Origin: Rhodopseudomonas palustris
GTDB taxonomy: Bacteria; Pseudomonadota; Alphaproteobacteria; Rhizobiales; Xanthobacteraceae
Length of the DNA stretch: 64,000 nucleotides
Assembly: GCF_003226555.1 (NCBI RefSeq)
Contig: NZ_QKQS01000006.1
Location: 467,861-531,860, forward strand
Direction of reading: 5' to 3'
This document shows positions 56,835 to 64,000 of this stretch, piece after piece (the first letter of the stretch is position 1; every line of letters starts with the position of its first letter). The translations under genes were made by a program, and so were the position numbers. Below the pieces are notes generated by a model that had not been told where the DNA came from, made no database searches, and worked only from the letters and a program-made list of their open reading frames with translations.

Positions 56835-56844
56835 TTCATTCTCC

Positions 56845-57549
56845 TCACAGTCCCAGATAGGCCTGCCGCGTGCGCGGGTCGTTCTTCACAATGTCTGCGT
56901 CGCCTTCGACCGCGATCTGCCCGCGTTCGAGCACGTAGCAGCGCTGGGCGTGGCGCAGCGTCAGATTGAGATTCTGTTCGACCAGCAGCATGGTCAGGCC
57001 ATCCTTGTGCAGCTTGTCGATGATCTCGAAAATGTACTGCACGAACAGCGGCGACAGGCCGAGCGACGGCTCATCCAGCATCAGGATGCGCGCTTCCGCC
57101 ATCAGCCCGCGGCCGATCGCCAGCATCTGCTGCTCGCCGCCGGACAGCGTGCCGGCGGCCTGCGTCAGCCGCTCCTTCAGCCGCGGAAACAGTTCGAGCA
57201 CCTTCTCCATCTGCGCCGGCCGATGCGGCCGTGCGCGATCGCAGAAACCGCCGAGCAGCAGGTTCTCGCGGATGCTCATCTCCGGGAACACCAGCCGCCC
57301 TTCCGGCACCTGGATGATGCCGAGCTCGACGCGTTCGCGCGCGGTGGCGCGGGTGACGTCCTGGCCGTCGAACACGATGCGGCCGGACATCGGCTGCACG
57401 ATCCCCGACAGGCAGTTGATCAGCGTGGTCTTGCCGGCATTGTTGGCGCCGAGCAGGCCGACGATCTCGCCGGCCGCGAGCCGCACCGAGACGTCGCGCA
57501 GCATCGGCGTGCCGCCATAGCCGGCGACCAGCCCTTCGACCTCAAGCAT
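56845..57549 (-). CDS. livF: Branched-chain amino acid-type ABC ATPase LivF
   Basis: A 234-residue ATPase. Walker A is GLLGANNAGKTTLINCLSG, with Asn-Asn where most have Gly-Asn or Asn-Gly. The signature is GTLSGGEQQMLAIGRGLM and Walker B is ARILMLDEPSLGLSP. The start overlaps livG by 8 bases. Confidence 0.94.
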   Translation of the reverse strand: MLEVEGLVAGYGGTPMLRDVSVRLAAGEIVGLLGANNAGKTTLINCLSGIVQPMSGRIVFDGQDVTRATARERVELGIIQVPEGRLVFPEMSIRENLLLGGFCDRARPHRPAQMEKVLELFPRLKERLTQAAGTLSGGEQQMLAIGRGLMAEARILMLDEPSLGLSPLFVQYIFEIIDKLHKDGLTMLLVEQNLNLTLRHAQRCYVLERGQIAVEGDADIVKNDPRTRQAYLGL

Positions 57550-58261
57550 CGAGGTGCTCTCCGAAATACGCGTCGATGACTCTTTGGTCCTTGATGATCT
57601 CGTCCGGCGTGCCTTCGCCGATCTTCTCGCCGAAATTGATCACCACCATCCGGGTCGCCATCCGCATGATCACCGGCATGACGTGCTCGACCATCACGAT
57701 GGTGACGCCGGATTGGTTGAGTTCGCGGATGATCTGCATCGGCGCTTCGGTCTCGGCCATGGTGAGGCCGGCCATCACCTCGTCGAGCAGGATGCACTGC
57801 GGATCGGTCGCGACGCATTTGGCGACTTCGAGCAGCTTCTTGTCCTGCAGCGACAGCGTCGCCGGCGTCTCGTCGAGCTTGCCGCCGAGCCCGACTCGGG
57901 TCAGCACGGCGGCCGCATAGTCGATCGCCTCGCGGATCGGCCGGCGCGTCAGTGCCGCGGTGGTGACGACCTCGAGCGTCGTCATGTCGGCGAAGGTCTG
58001 AACGAGCTGGAAGCTGCGCACCAGGCCGCGCCGCGTCAGCCGGTCCGGCGAAATGCCGGTGATGCGCTGGCCGTCGAACCGCACCTCGCCGCTCGACGGC
58101 GGCGCGAAGCCGGAAATCACGCTGAACAGCGTCGTCTTGCCGGCGCCGTTCGGCCCGATGATGCCCAGGATTTCGCCCTTCTCGACGCTGAACGACACGT
58201 CGTTCAGCGCGAGCAGGCCGCCGAAGCGCTTGCTGATATTGTCGACTTCGAGAAGGGCCAC
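57542..58261 (-). CDS. livG: Branched-chain amino acid-type ABC ATPase LivG
   Basis: A 239-residue ATPase with Walker A GIIGPNGAGKTTLFSVISG. The usual LSGG signature is degenerate: ATLSLQDKKLLEVAKCVA stands in its place, with Gln-Asp instead of Gly-Gly, a known form in aromatic-acid-type Liv systems. Walker B is PQCILLDEVMAGLT, with Glu retained. It lies 7 bases after the binding-protein gene. Confidence 0.92.
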   Translation of the reverse strand: MALLEVDNISKRFGGLLALNDVSFSVEKGEILGIIGPNGAGKTTLFSVISGFAPPSSGEVRFDGQRITGISPDRLTRRGLVRSFQLVQTFADMTTLEVVTTAALTRRPIREAIDYAAAVLTRVGLGGKLDETPATLSLQDKKLLEVAKCVATDPQCILLDEVMAGLTMAETEAPMQIIRELNQSGVTIVMVEHVMPVIMRMATRMVVINFGEKIGEGTPDEIIKDQRVIDAYFGEHLDA

Positions 58262-58268
58262 GGCCGGA

Positions 58269-59513
58269 TCAGCTCTTGGGACGCGGAGCTGCCTGGGCGA
58301 ACTCCTTCGGGAACACGACTTCCTGGCTCTGATCCGGCATCCACTGGATCATCATCGCCGAACCGTCGGTGAGCAGCCGATCGTCTGCGAACTGCAATCC
58401 CTTCGGCTTGGCGATGTAGAGATGCGGGTCGCCGAACGGAATCTTGAAGCTCTTGAAGGCTTCGAGCAGTGCGTCGGGTTCGAGCGACTTGGCGTTCTCC
58501 AGCACCTGCTGCAGCACGCGCGCGCCCTGGGCATACTGGATCGCGCCCTGACCAATGCGATCGAGCTTGGCGACATCGCGCAGCTCGGCGATGATCTTCT
58601 GCATCGACTCCATCTTGGCGCCGGGGCTGAAGCCGGTCATGCCGAATAGATTGCGCGTCAGCACCGCCTTGCCGATCTCGGGCCCGAGATCTTTCCACAG
58701 CGACAGGTCCGAATAGCCGCCGGTGCCGCCGACGAACAGGCTGCCCTGGTAGTTGAGGTTGTAGCGAGCCTGATGCATCAAAATGCCGTCGCGCGGCGTC
58801 ACCAGCCCGGTGACGACGTCCGGCTTCAGCGAGCGGATGCGGATCATCGCCGAGGTCTGGTCCTGCGCCTTGGTGTCGAGCGGCGCTTCGCCGATCACCT
58901 CGATGCCGCTCGCCTTCAGCTTCTCGACCAGGAACTTGTTGACCTGCTGGCCGGCCTCGTAGTTTGAGTAGCACATCACCGCGGTCTTGATCGCGAACTT
59001 GTCGTTGTCGCGCAGCGACACGATGAAGTCGTGCATCGACTGGGCGTAGCCGCGATCATACGGATAGCCGAGCGAATACATGTAGGTCGACTTGGCGCCA
59101 CCGGCCCAGATCGACAGCGTCGGAACCTTCAGTTCGTCGAGCACCGGCGTCAGCGCCAGCATCTGCGCGCTGAGGATGGTGCCGGTGAGCAGCGGCACCT
59201 TTTCTTCGGTGATCAGGCGGCGCGCCTCGGTCGCGGTCCGCGCCGGTTGGCTGGCGTCGTCGGCCTGCAGCAGCTGGATCTTGGCGCCGTCCTTGCTCTT
59301 GATGCCGCCGCTCTTGTTGATCTGATCGATGATGTAGTCGAACGCCGGCTTGCCTTCCTGCGCGTAGGCGGACAGGCCGCCGCTCATCGAGTTGATCACA
59401 CCGATCTTGATCGGCGCCGGCTCGGCACTGGCATTGCGGACCCAAGGCGCTGCGACGGTTCCGAGCACCAGGCCGGTCGCACCGATTCCAAATGAACGTC
59501 GGGAAATGGACAC
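58269..59513 (-). CDS. Liv-type substrate-binding protein with Tat-like signal
   Basis: A 414-residue periplasmic binding protein (Leu/Ile/Val family). The N-terminus MSISRRSFGIGATGLVLG has the twin-arginine pattern. IKIGVINSMSGGLSAYAQEGKPAFDYIIDQINKSGGI begins lobe 1. In this bacterial group such proteins often bind aromatic or dicarboxylic acids rather than amino acids, and the CoA-ligase genes nearby fit that. First gene of the liv operon, with 213 noncoding bases upstream. Confidence 0.9.
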   Translation of the reverse strand: MSISRRSFGIGATGLVLGTVAAPWVRNASAEPAPIKIGVINSMSGGLSAYAQEGKPAFDYIIDQINKSGGIKSKDGAKIQLLQADDASQPARTATEARRLITEEKVPLLTGTILSAQMLALTPVLDELKVPTLSIWAGGAKSTYMYSLGYPYDRGYAQSMHDFIVSLRDNDKFAIKTAVMCYSNYEAGQQVNKFLVEKLKASGIEVIGEAPLDTKAQDQTSAMIRIRSLKPDVVTGLVTPRDGILMHQARYNLNYQGSLFVGGTGGYSDLSLWKDLGPEIGKAVLTRNLFGMTGFSPGAKMESMQKIIAELRDVAKLDRIGQGAIQYAQGARVLQQVLENAKSLEPDALLEAFKSFKIPFGDPHLYIAKPKGLQFADDRLLTDGSAMMIQWMPDQSQEVVFPKEFAQAAPRPKS

Positions 59514-59726
59514 GGGCGTTCCTCTTTGTTGTTCGTTTACTGCGGCGAAGTCGGCGGACTTATACGCAACGCCCGCCGAAAGTCATCCCTAAACTCCGGC
59601 GAACTACACATTCGGCAGAACTACTAGCCAGCGTTGTAGCGGCGCCGTTCTCGCGCGTTGGCGTGCGCGCGACGCCCGAAGACGAGCTCCGGCATTTTTC
59701 CTGAATACGGAATAATCCCGGCTGCA

Positions 59727-60587
59727 TCACCGGATGGTTGCGAGGCCATTGTTGATGACGACGATATCGCGCTCGGCCACCTTGGCGCGAAACGACACTT
59801 GCGCCTCCGTCTCGCTCCAGACTTCGGTGATGATGGTCTCACCGGGATAGACCGGCGACGAAAACCGCGCCTGCATCTTGGTCAGACGCGTCGGATCGCC
59901 GTCGCAGCACAGCTCGACCAGCGCGCGACACACCACGCCGAAGCTGCACAGCCCATGCAAAATCGGCTTCTCGAAGCCGGCCTTGCGCGCCACCTCGGGG
60001 TCGGCGTGCAGCGGGTTGTAGTCGCCGGAAAGGCGATACAGCAGCGCGGCGCGCGGCGAGGTCGCAATCCGCAGCGATCGATCGGGCGCGCGTTCCGGCA
60101 GTGCGTGCGGCCCCGGCAGCGGTCCGGACGGACCACCGAATCCGCCATCGCCGCGCAGCATCGTGGTCGAGGTCAGGCGGCACAGCAGTTCACCAGTCGC
60201 CTTGTCGACGACATCGCGTTCCGACAGCAGCACAGCGCCTTTGCCGGCGCCCTTGTCGAACAGGCCGGTGACGCGCGAGCGGCCCACCACCGTCGCTTTC
60301 GGCGGCAGCGGCTTGAAGATCTCGAAGCCCTGTTCGCCGTGCAGCACCTTGCGCCAGTCGACGCCGGTGTCTTCACTGCCGAGCCAGAATCCCGGATAGC
60401 CCAGAACCACCGACATCGACGGCAGCACCTGCAGATCCTGCTCGTAGACGTAGCGAAGCTGGTTCGCATCGAGCGGCGCGTCGCCATAGCCGACGCCCAG
60501 CGCGTACAGCATGGTGTCGCGCTCGGTGTAGCTCTGCTCGATCTCGGGAATGGGCCAGTTGCGCAAGCGCGCGGGGTCGATGGGCAT
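59727..60587 (-). CDS. MaoC-type enoyl-CoA hydratase 2-like protein
   Basis: A 286-residue double-hotdog protein. The C-terminal half has the hydratase-2 motif YRLSGDYNPLHADPEVARKAGFEKPILHGLCSFG (catalytic Asp/His near residues 190-195), and the N-terminal half has the matching YTERDTMLYALGVGYGD start. It hydrates trans-2-enoyl-CoA to (R)-3-hydroxyacyl-CoA. Start ATG 60587 (MPIDPARLRNWPIPE) has GGAAGG upstream. It is divergent from the IclR gene with the shared operator between them. Confidence 0.9.
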   Translation of the reverse strand: MPIDPARLRNWPIPEIEQSYTERDTMLYALGVGYGDAPLDANQLRYVYEQDLQVLPSMSVVLGYPGFWLGSEDTGVDWRKVLHGEQGFEIFKPLPPKATVVGRSRVTGLFDKGAGKGAVLLSERDVVDKATGELLCRLTSTTMLRGDGGFGGPSGPLPGPHALPERAPDRSLRIATSPRAALLYRLSGDYNPLHADPEVARKAGFEKPILHGLCSFGVVCRALVELCCDGDPTRLTKMQARFSSPVYPGETIITEVWSETEAQVSFRAKVAERDIVVINNGLATIR

Positions 60588-60644
60588 CCTTCCACTTCCT
60601 CTTGTTTTTGTGCAGCTTGCCACCCCGGCGACGGTCGCACAATA

Positions 60645-60663
60645 TGCGAAATCGATTTTCGCA
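60645..60663. promoter_or_regulatory. Palindromic operator, copy 1 (TGCGAAA-N5-TTTCGCA)
   Basis: TGCGAAA and TTTCGCA are exact reverse complements 5 bases apart, between the divergent maoC-like gene (60587) and iclR (60702). An identical arrangement occurs at 63407-63425. IclR-type regulators often bind such palindromes. Confidence 0.78.
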
Positions 60664-60701
60664 CCGGCTACCCGCGGCCGCGCCGCACGGAACACACCAT
60701 C

Positions 60702-61640
60702 ATGGCGGCAAAGACAACCACGCACCGGACCACAACCGCCAAGCCACGCACCCCCGCGAAAGCCGCGAAACAGTCCGCGTCGGCCGGTGCTGAAGATCGC
60801 GCACAGCGCCGGGTGGAACGCCAATCGCTGCAGCGTGCCGCACGCAGGCCGCGCGCGGATGCCGCCGACCGCGGCGATGCCGGGGGCCGGCTGTTCGTTT
60901 TGGCGCTGGCGCGGGGCCTCGAAGTGCTCGGCGCTTTTCGCGCCGGCGACCGTGCGCTCGGCAATCAGGAACTCGCGGAGCGCACCGGCCTACCGAAGCC
61001 GACGATCTCGCGGATGACGCACACGCTGATCCAGCTCGGCTATCTCACCTACGAGGCGCGCTCGGCGACCTATCAGCTCGGCGCCCGGGCACTGGCGCTG
61101 AGCTACGCGGCGCTCGCCAATCTCGACGTCCGCAAGGCCGCATTGCCGATCATGACCAAGCTCGCCGAAGACAGCCAGCTGCACGTCGGCCTCGGCACCC
61201 GCGAACGGCTGATGATGCTGAACATCGAGAGCTGCGAGAGCGACGCGCTGATCGGCCTGCGGCTGCCGCCGGGGTCGCGCGTGCCGCTCGCCACGACGTC
61301 GCTCGGCAAGGCCTATCTGGCGACGATCGGCGAGGACGAACGCAGCGCTCTGCTCGCCGAATTGCGCGACCATCACGGCAACGACTGGCCCAAGATCGAA
61401 AAATCGATCACCAAATCGATGCGCGAGATGGCGCGGGGCGGATTCTGTCTTTCGACGGGCGAGTGGCGCAAGGACATCAACGCCGTCGGCGCCGCGATCG
61501 TGCCGCCGAATGGCGGCCCGGTGTATGCGCTGAGCTTCGGCGGCCCGGCCTATCTGGTGTCGCAGCAGCAACTCATCGAGCAGCACGGCCCGGCGCTCGC
61601 CCACGCAGCGAGGGCGATCAGCGCGGCGCTGGGTGGGTGA
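60702..61640 (+). CDS. IclR-family transcriptional regulator
   Basis: A 312-residue regulator with an unusually long basic, Ala/Arg-rich N-terminal tail of about 65 residues before the winged helix (LALARGLEVLGAFRAGDRALGNQELAERTGLPKPTISRMTHTLIQLGYL). The C-terminal IclR effector domain has DSQLHVGLGTRERLMMLNIE and PLATTSLGKAYLA. ATG 60702 was chosen, and the palindrome lies 39 bases before it. Internal starts after the tail are possible. It probably controls the maoC-like, ligase and hydratase genes. Confidence 0.88.
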   Translation: MAAKTTTHRTTTAKPRTPAKAAKQSASAGAEDRAQRRVERQSLQRAARRPRADAADRGDAGGRLFVLALARGLEVLGAFRAGDRALGNQELAERTGLPKPTISRMTHTLIQLGYLTYEARSATYQLGARALALSYAALANLDVRKAALPIMTKLAEDSQLHVGLGTRERLMMLNIESCESDALIGLRLPPGSRVPLATTSLGKAYLATIGEDERSALLAELRDHHGNDWPKIEKSITKSMREMARGGFCLSTGEWRKDINAVGAAIVPPNGGPVYALSFGGPAYLVSQQQLIEQHGPALAHAARAISAALGG

Positions 61641-61689
61641 TGTTGCGCTCAGTCATCCTCAGCAGGAGCTGGGGGCAAAGCCTTTCCTC

Positions 61690-61769
61690 GTCATTGCGAG
61701 CGAAGCGAAGCAATCCAGCTTCGTGCAGTGGCCTCTGGATTGCTTCGTCGCTGCGCTCCTCGCAATGAC
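61690..61769. repeat. Dispersed inverted repeat, family C, copy 2
   Basis: Opens GTCATTGCGAGCGAAGCGAAG and closes CGCTCCTCGCAATGAC, with CAATCCAG and CTGGATTG inside. Same form as 46111-46194. It lies at the convergent ends of iclR and the acyl-CoA ligase gene. Confidence 0.82.
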
Positions 61770-61801
61770 GGCTAAGGTGGTGCTGTGCCTTAGAAAGAAC
61801 C

Positions 61802-63361
61802 TCAGTTCACCCGCCGGTCCTTGTCGTTCCAATACGGCGCGCGGAGCACGGACTTGTTGATCTTGTTGACGCTTGACAGCGGCAGCGGATCGTCGCGGAA
61901 TTCGATGCTGCGTGGCGACTTGTAGTCGGCGATCAGCGAGCGGCAGAACGCGATCAATTCATCCTCGGTGACAGCAGCGTCAGGGCGACGCACCACCACC
62001 GCATGCACCGCCTCTCCCCATTTGGCATGGGGGATGCCGATCACTGCGCATTGCAGCACTTCGGGGTGCGCCGCAATCGCGTTCTCGACCTCGATCGAGT
62101 ACACGTTTTCACCGCCGGTGATGATCATGTCCTTGATCCGATCGGAGATGTAGAGATAGCCATCGGCATCGAACCGGCCGGAATCGCCGGTGTGCATCCA
62201 GCCGCCGCGGAGCGCCTGCGCAGTCAGCTCCGGCTGCTTCCAATAGCCCGCCATCACCATCGGCCCGCGCACCACCACCTCGCCGACCTCACCGGGCTTC
62301 ATGTCGCGATCGTCCGCATCGACGATCCGAACTTCGGCAGACACGATCGGCCGCCCCGCCGAGCGCAGCCGATGCCGCGGCGCGGAGGGCAGATGATCGG
62401 CGGGCGACAGGATCGTGGCGACCGGCGAGAGTTCTGTCATGCCGTAGGACTGGCCAAACTTGATCCCCGGAAGCCGCATCAGGCACTCCTGCAACACCGG
62501 CTCCGGCATCGGCGAAGCGCCGTAAGTGATCAGCTTCAGGCTGGACAGATCGTAGCTGTCGAGATCCGGCAACTGCAGGATCATGCCGAGCATCGTCGGC
62601 ACGAAGGTCGCGACCGTCACCTTGTGCTGACTGATCGCGGCCAGCACGTCCTTGGGCGAGAACCGCGGGATCACCACATGGCGTCCGCCCATGATAGAGG
62701 TGGTGTAGACCCGCGCGCCAGCGCCGAGATGGAACAGCGGTCCGGCGTGCAGCGCCACCGTGGTCTCGTCGAAGCCGAAAGACAGCGACGTCACCACCGC
62801 GTTGACCCAAAGGTTGCGATGGTTGAGCATCACGCCCTTGGCGCGGCCGGTGGTGCCGCCCGTGTAGAACAGACAGGCGAGATCGTCGCCACCGCGACCG
62901 GCGTCGGCGCAAGGCTTCTCCTCCGCAAGCGTGGCTTCGTAGTCATACAGCTTTGACTGCCCTGCCGAGCCGGGCGCCGCCGCGATTACGGCGCTGATGC
63001 AGCGGCACGCTTCGGATAGCTGCAGGGCACTATCGAGAAAATTTCGGTCGCAAACCAGCACGGACGGCTCGGCGTCGGCCACCTGTTCGATCATCTCCGG
63101 CAGCGAGAACCGGGAATTCACCGGCACCACGACGCCGCCGGCCCACAGCACCGCGAAATAGCACTCGATATATTCGTTGCCGTTGGCCGCGAGGATCGCG
63201 ACCCGTTCGCCGGCCTCGATGCCGAAGCGGCAGAACGCGCCTGCCAGCCGCGCGATCCGGTTCAACAACTCGCTATGACTGAAGCTGCGCTCGGGCGTGA
63301 CGAGAGCAATCTCGTCGCCGCGGAACGATGCTGCCTTACGCAGGCCCGCCGTCAACTGCAT
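61802..63361 (-). CDS. Acyl-CoA ligase (class I adenylate-forming enzyme)
   Basis: A 519-residue ligase. The P-loop is CLFYTGGTTGRAKGVMLNH (near residue 155), the A5 motif is FGQSYGMTELSP, GGWMHTGDSGRFD follows, and the hinge is SDRIKDMIITGGENVYSIEVE, with lid Lys in SSVNKINKSVL. It forms a CoA thioester from an acid. I chose ATG 63361 because GTGGAG precedes it; ATGs at 63397 and 63406 have no ribosome site, and the latter abuts the operator palindrome. Divergent from the enoyl-CoA hydratase. Confidence 0.9.
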   Translation of the reverse strand: MQLTAGLRKAASFRGDEIALVTPERSFSHSELLNRIARLAGAFCRFGIEAGERVAILAANGNEYIECYFAVLWAGGVVVPVNSRFSLPEMIEQVADAEPSVLVCDRNFLDSALQLSEACRCISAVIAAAPGSAGQSKLYDYEATLAEEKPCADAGRGGDDLACLFYTGGTTGRAKGVMLNHRNLWVNAVVTSLSFGFDETTVALHAGPLFHLGAGARVYTTSIMGGRHVVIPRFSPKDVLAAISQHKVTVATFVPTMLGMILQLPDLDSYDLSSLKLITYGASPMPEPVLQECLMRLPGIKFGQSYGMTELSPVATILSPADHLPSAPRHRLRSAGRPIVSAEVRIVDADDRDMKPGEVGEVVVRGPMVMAGYWKQPELTAQALRGGWMHTGDSGRFDADGYLYISDRIKDMIITGGENVYSIEVENAIAAHPEVLQCAVIGIPHAKWGEAVHAVVVRRPDAAVTEDELIAFCRSLIADYKSPRSIEFRDDPLPLSSVNKINKSVLRAPYWNDKDRRVN

Positions 63362-63406
63362 GTCGCGCTCCACCCGTTCGTCTCTTCCTTGATACATTTT
63401 TAGCAT

Positions 63407-63425
63407 TGCGAAAATCGTTTTCGCA
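63407..63425. promoter_or_regulatory. Palindromic operator, copy 2 (TGCGAAA-N5-TTTCGCA)
   Basis: Same arms and spacing as 60645-60663. Here the palindrome extends to 9-base arms (TTGCGAAAA and TTTTCGCAA around TCG, 63406-63426). It lies between the divergent acyl-CoA ligase and enoyl-CoA hydratase genes, 2.7 kb from the first copy. Confidence 0.8.
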
Positions 63426-63476
63426 AATTTCGAGGATTGGGCTATCTTCCCCGAAAACAACGCAAGGGGTGGAAAT

Positions 63477-64000
63477 ATGCCAGGAAACAGCGCAGTCGGC
63501 GGCGACGCCGTGGTGTTCGAACGACATGATGACGTGATGGTCGTTCGTCTCAACAGCCCGTCGACGCGCAATGCGCTGCAGCCGGCGGTGAAGCAGCATC
63601 TCGAACTCCGCATCCCGGAATTACTTACCGACCCGGCCGTCCGTTGTCTGGTCATCACCGGCAGCGATGGATCATTCTGCGCCGGCGGGGACATTAACAA
63701 CATGGGCGAGCGCGCGGCGCCACAGGTCCGGCGGCGGATGCAGGTCACGCACGCCTGGGCCAAGATGCTACTCACCGCGGAGAAGCCAGTGATCGCGGCC
63801 GTCAATGGCTCGGCTGCCGGTGCCGGCTTCTCGCTGGCCCTGCTCTGCGACATCGTGCTGATGTCGGATCAGGCTTACTTCCGCGCAGCGTTTCCGGGAC
63901 TCGGCGCGGCGCCGGATCTCGGCCTCGCACTGACGCTGCCACGCGCGATTGGCGCGATGCGCGCCAAGGACATCCTGCTCACCAACCGCCGCCTCGAAGC
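63477..64000 (+). CDS. Enoyl-CoA hydratase/isomerase (crotonase) family protein, 3' end outside window
   Basis: The first 174 codons of a crotonase-family enzyme. VVRLNSPSTRNALQPAV, oxyanion-hole motif SFCAGGDINNMGER (about 64-77) and VIAAVNGSAAGAGFSLALLCDIVLMSD (about 103-129) identify the fold. The first catalytic Glu of hydratases would fall near ALLCD and FPGLGAAPDLG, where Glu is absent, so it may be an isomerase or other crotonase. AAGGGGTGG precedes ATG 63477. The frame runs off the right edge. Confidence 0.9.
   Translation, partial: MPGNSAVGGDAVVFERHDDVMVVRLNSPSTRNALQPAVKQHLELRIPELLTDPAVRCLVITGSDGSFCAGGDINNMGERAAPQVRRRMQVTHAWAKMLLTAEKPVIAAVNGSAAGAGFSLALLCDIVLMSDQAYFRAAFPGLGAAPDLGLALTLPRAIGAMRAKDILLTNRRLE

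Overview
The window is GC-rich alphaproteobacterial chromosome, densely coded. It has the gene content of a metabolically versatile purple non-sulfur photosynthetic bacterium. The combination of an iron-only nitrogenase cluster, a linked nitrogenase ADP-ribosyltransferase, a norEF/norCBQD denitrification cluster, many ABC transporter/acyl-CoA operons and short dispersed palindromes points to Rhodopseudomonas palustris or a close relative. That is an inference from content; no database was searched.

Layout. 1-5530: the end of a peptide/nickel-type ABC ATPase, then an operon for linear N-C-N compounds: an AtzG/HpxX-like small subunit, an AtzE/HpxY-like amidase, an AtzH/HpxZ-like protein, a GntR regulator and allophanate hydrolase. 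5544-13001: a ClC-family protein, a C26 class-I amidotransferase-like hydrolase, ilvD, a COG0523 GTPase behind a Zur-like palindrome, and a formate/nitrite-type transporter. 13016-19063: nitric oxide reductase genes (norE, norF, norC, norB, norQ, norD) with FNR/NnrR-type sites. 19070-31851: a long same-strand operon on the minus strand (Dpp/Opp-type ABC importer, acyl-CoA synthetase, single-chain biotin-dependent acyl-CoA carboxylase, MaoC-like protein), with a divergent GntR regulator and a 20-bp perfect operator-like palindrome.

31941-42697: the nitrogen-fixation island. It contains an N-terminally truncated molybdenum-storage-protein gene, a secreted unknown protein, anfA, anfHDGK, then anfO (anf1), anf2 and anf3, and draT. 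A sigma-54 promoter and repeated upstream elements precede anfH, and a strong hairpin separates anfK from anfO. 43381-49014: a D-methionine-type ABC system (metN, metI, a frameshifted metQ), an intact separate metQ, and a PaaK-like ligase. 49409-54937: a CusB/CusA-type heavy-metal efflux pair with two small secreted proteins. 54964-64000: a branched-chain-amino-acid-type (Liv) ABC operon, then MaoC, IclR, acyl-CoA ligase and enoyl-CoA hydratase genes. The last group is tied together by two copies of the same palindrome, TGCGAAA-N5-TTTCGCA.

The best candidates for new biology are: the importer-ligase-carboxylase-MaoC operon with its palindrome and a small leader-position ORF; the anf regulatory region and the truncated storage-protein gene next to it; and the IclR-family regulon with its duplicated operator. 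I saw no rRNA, tRNA, CRISPR array or insertion sequence.
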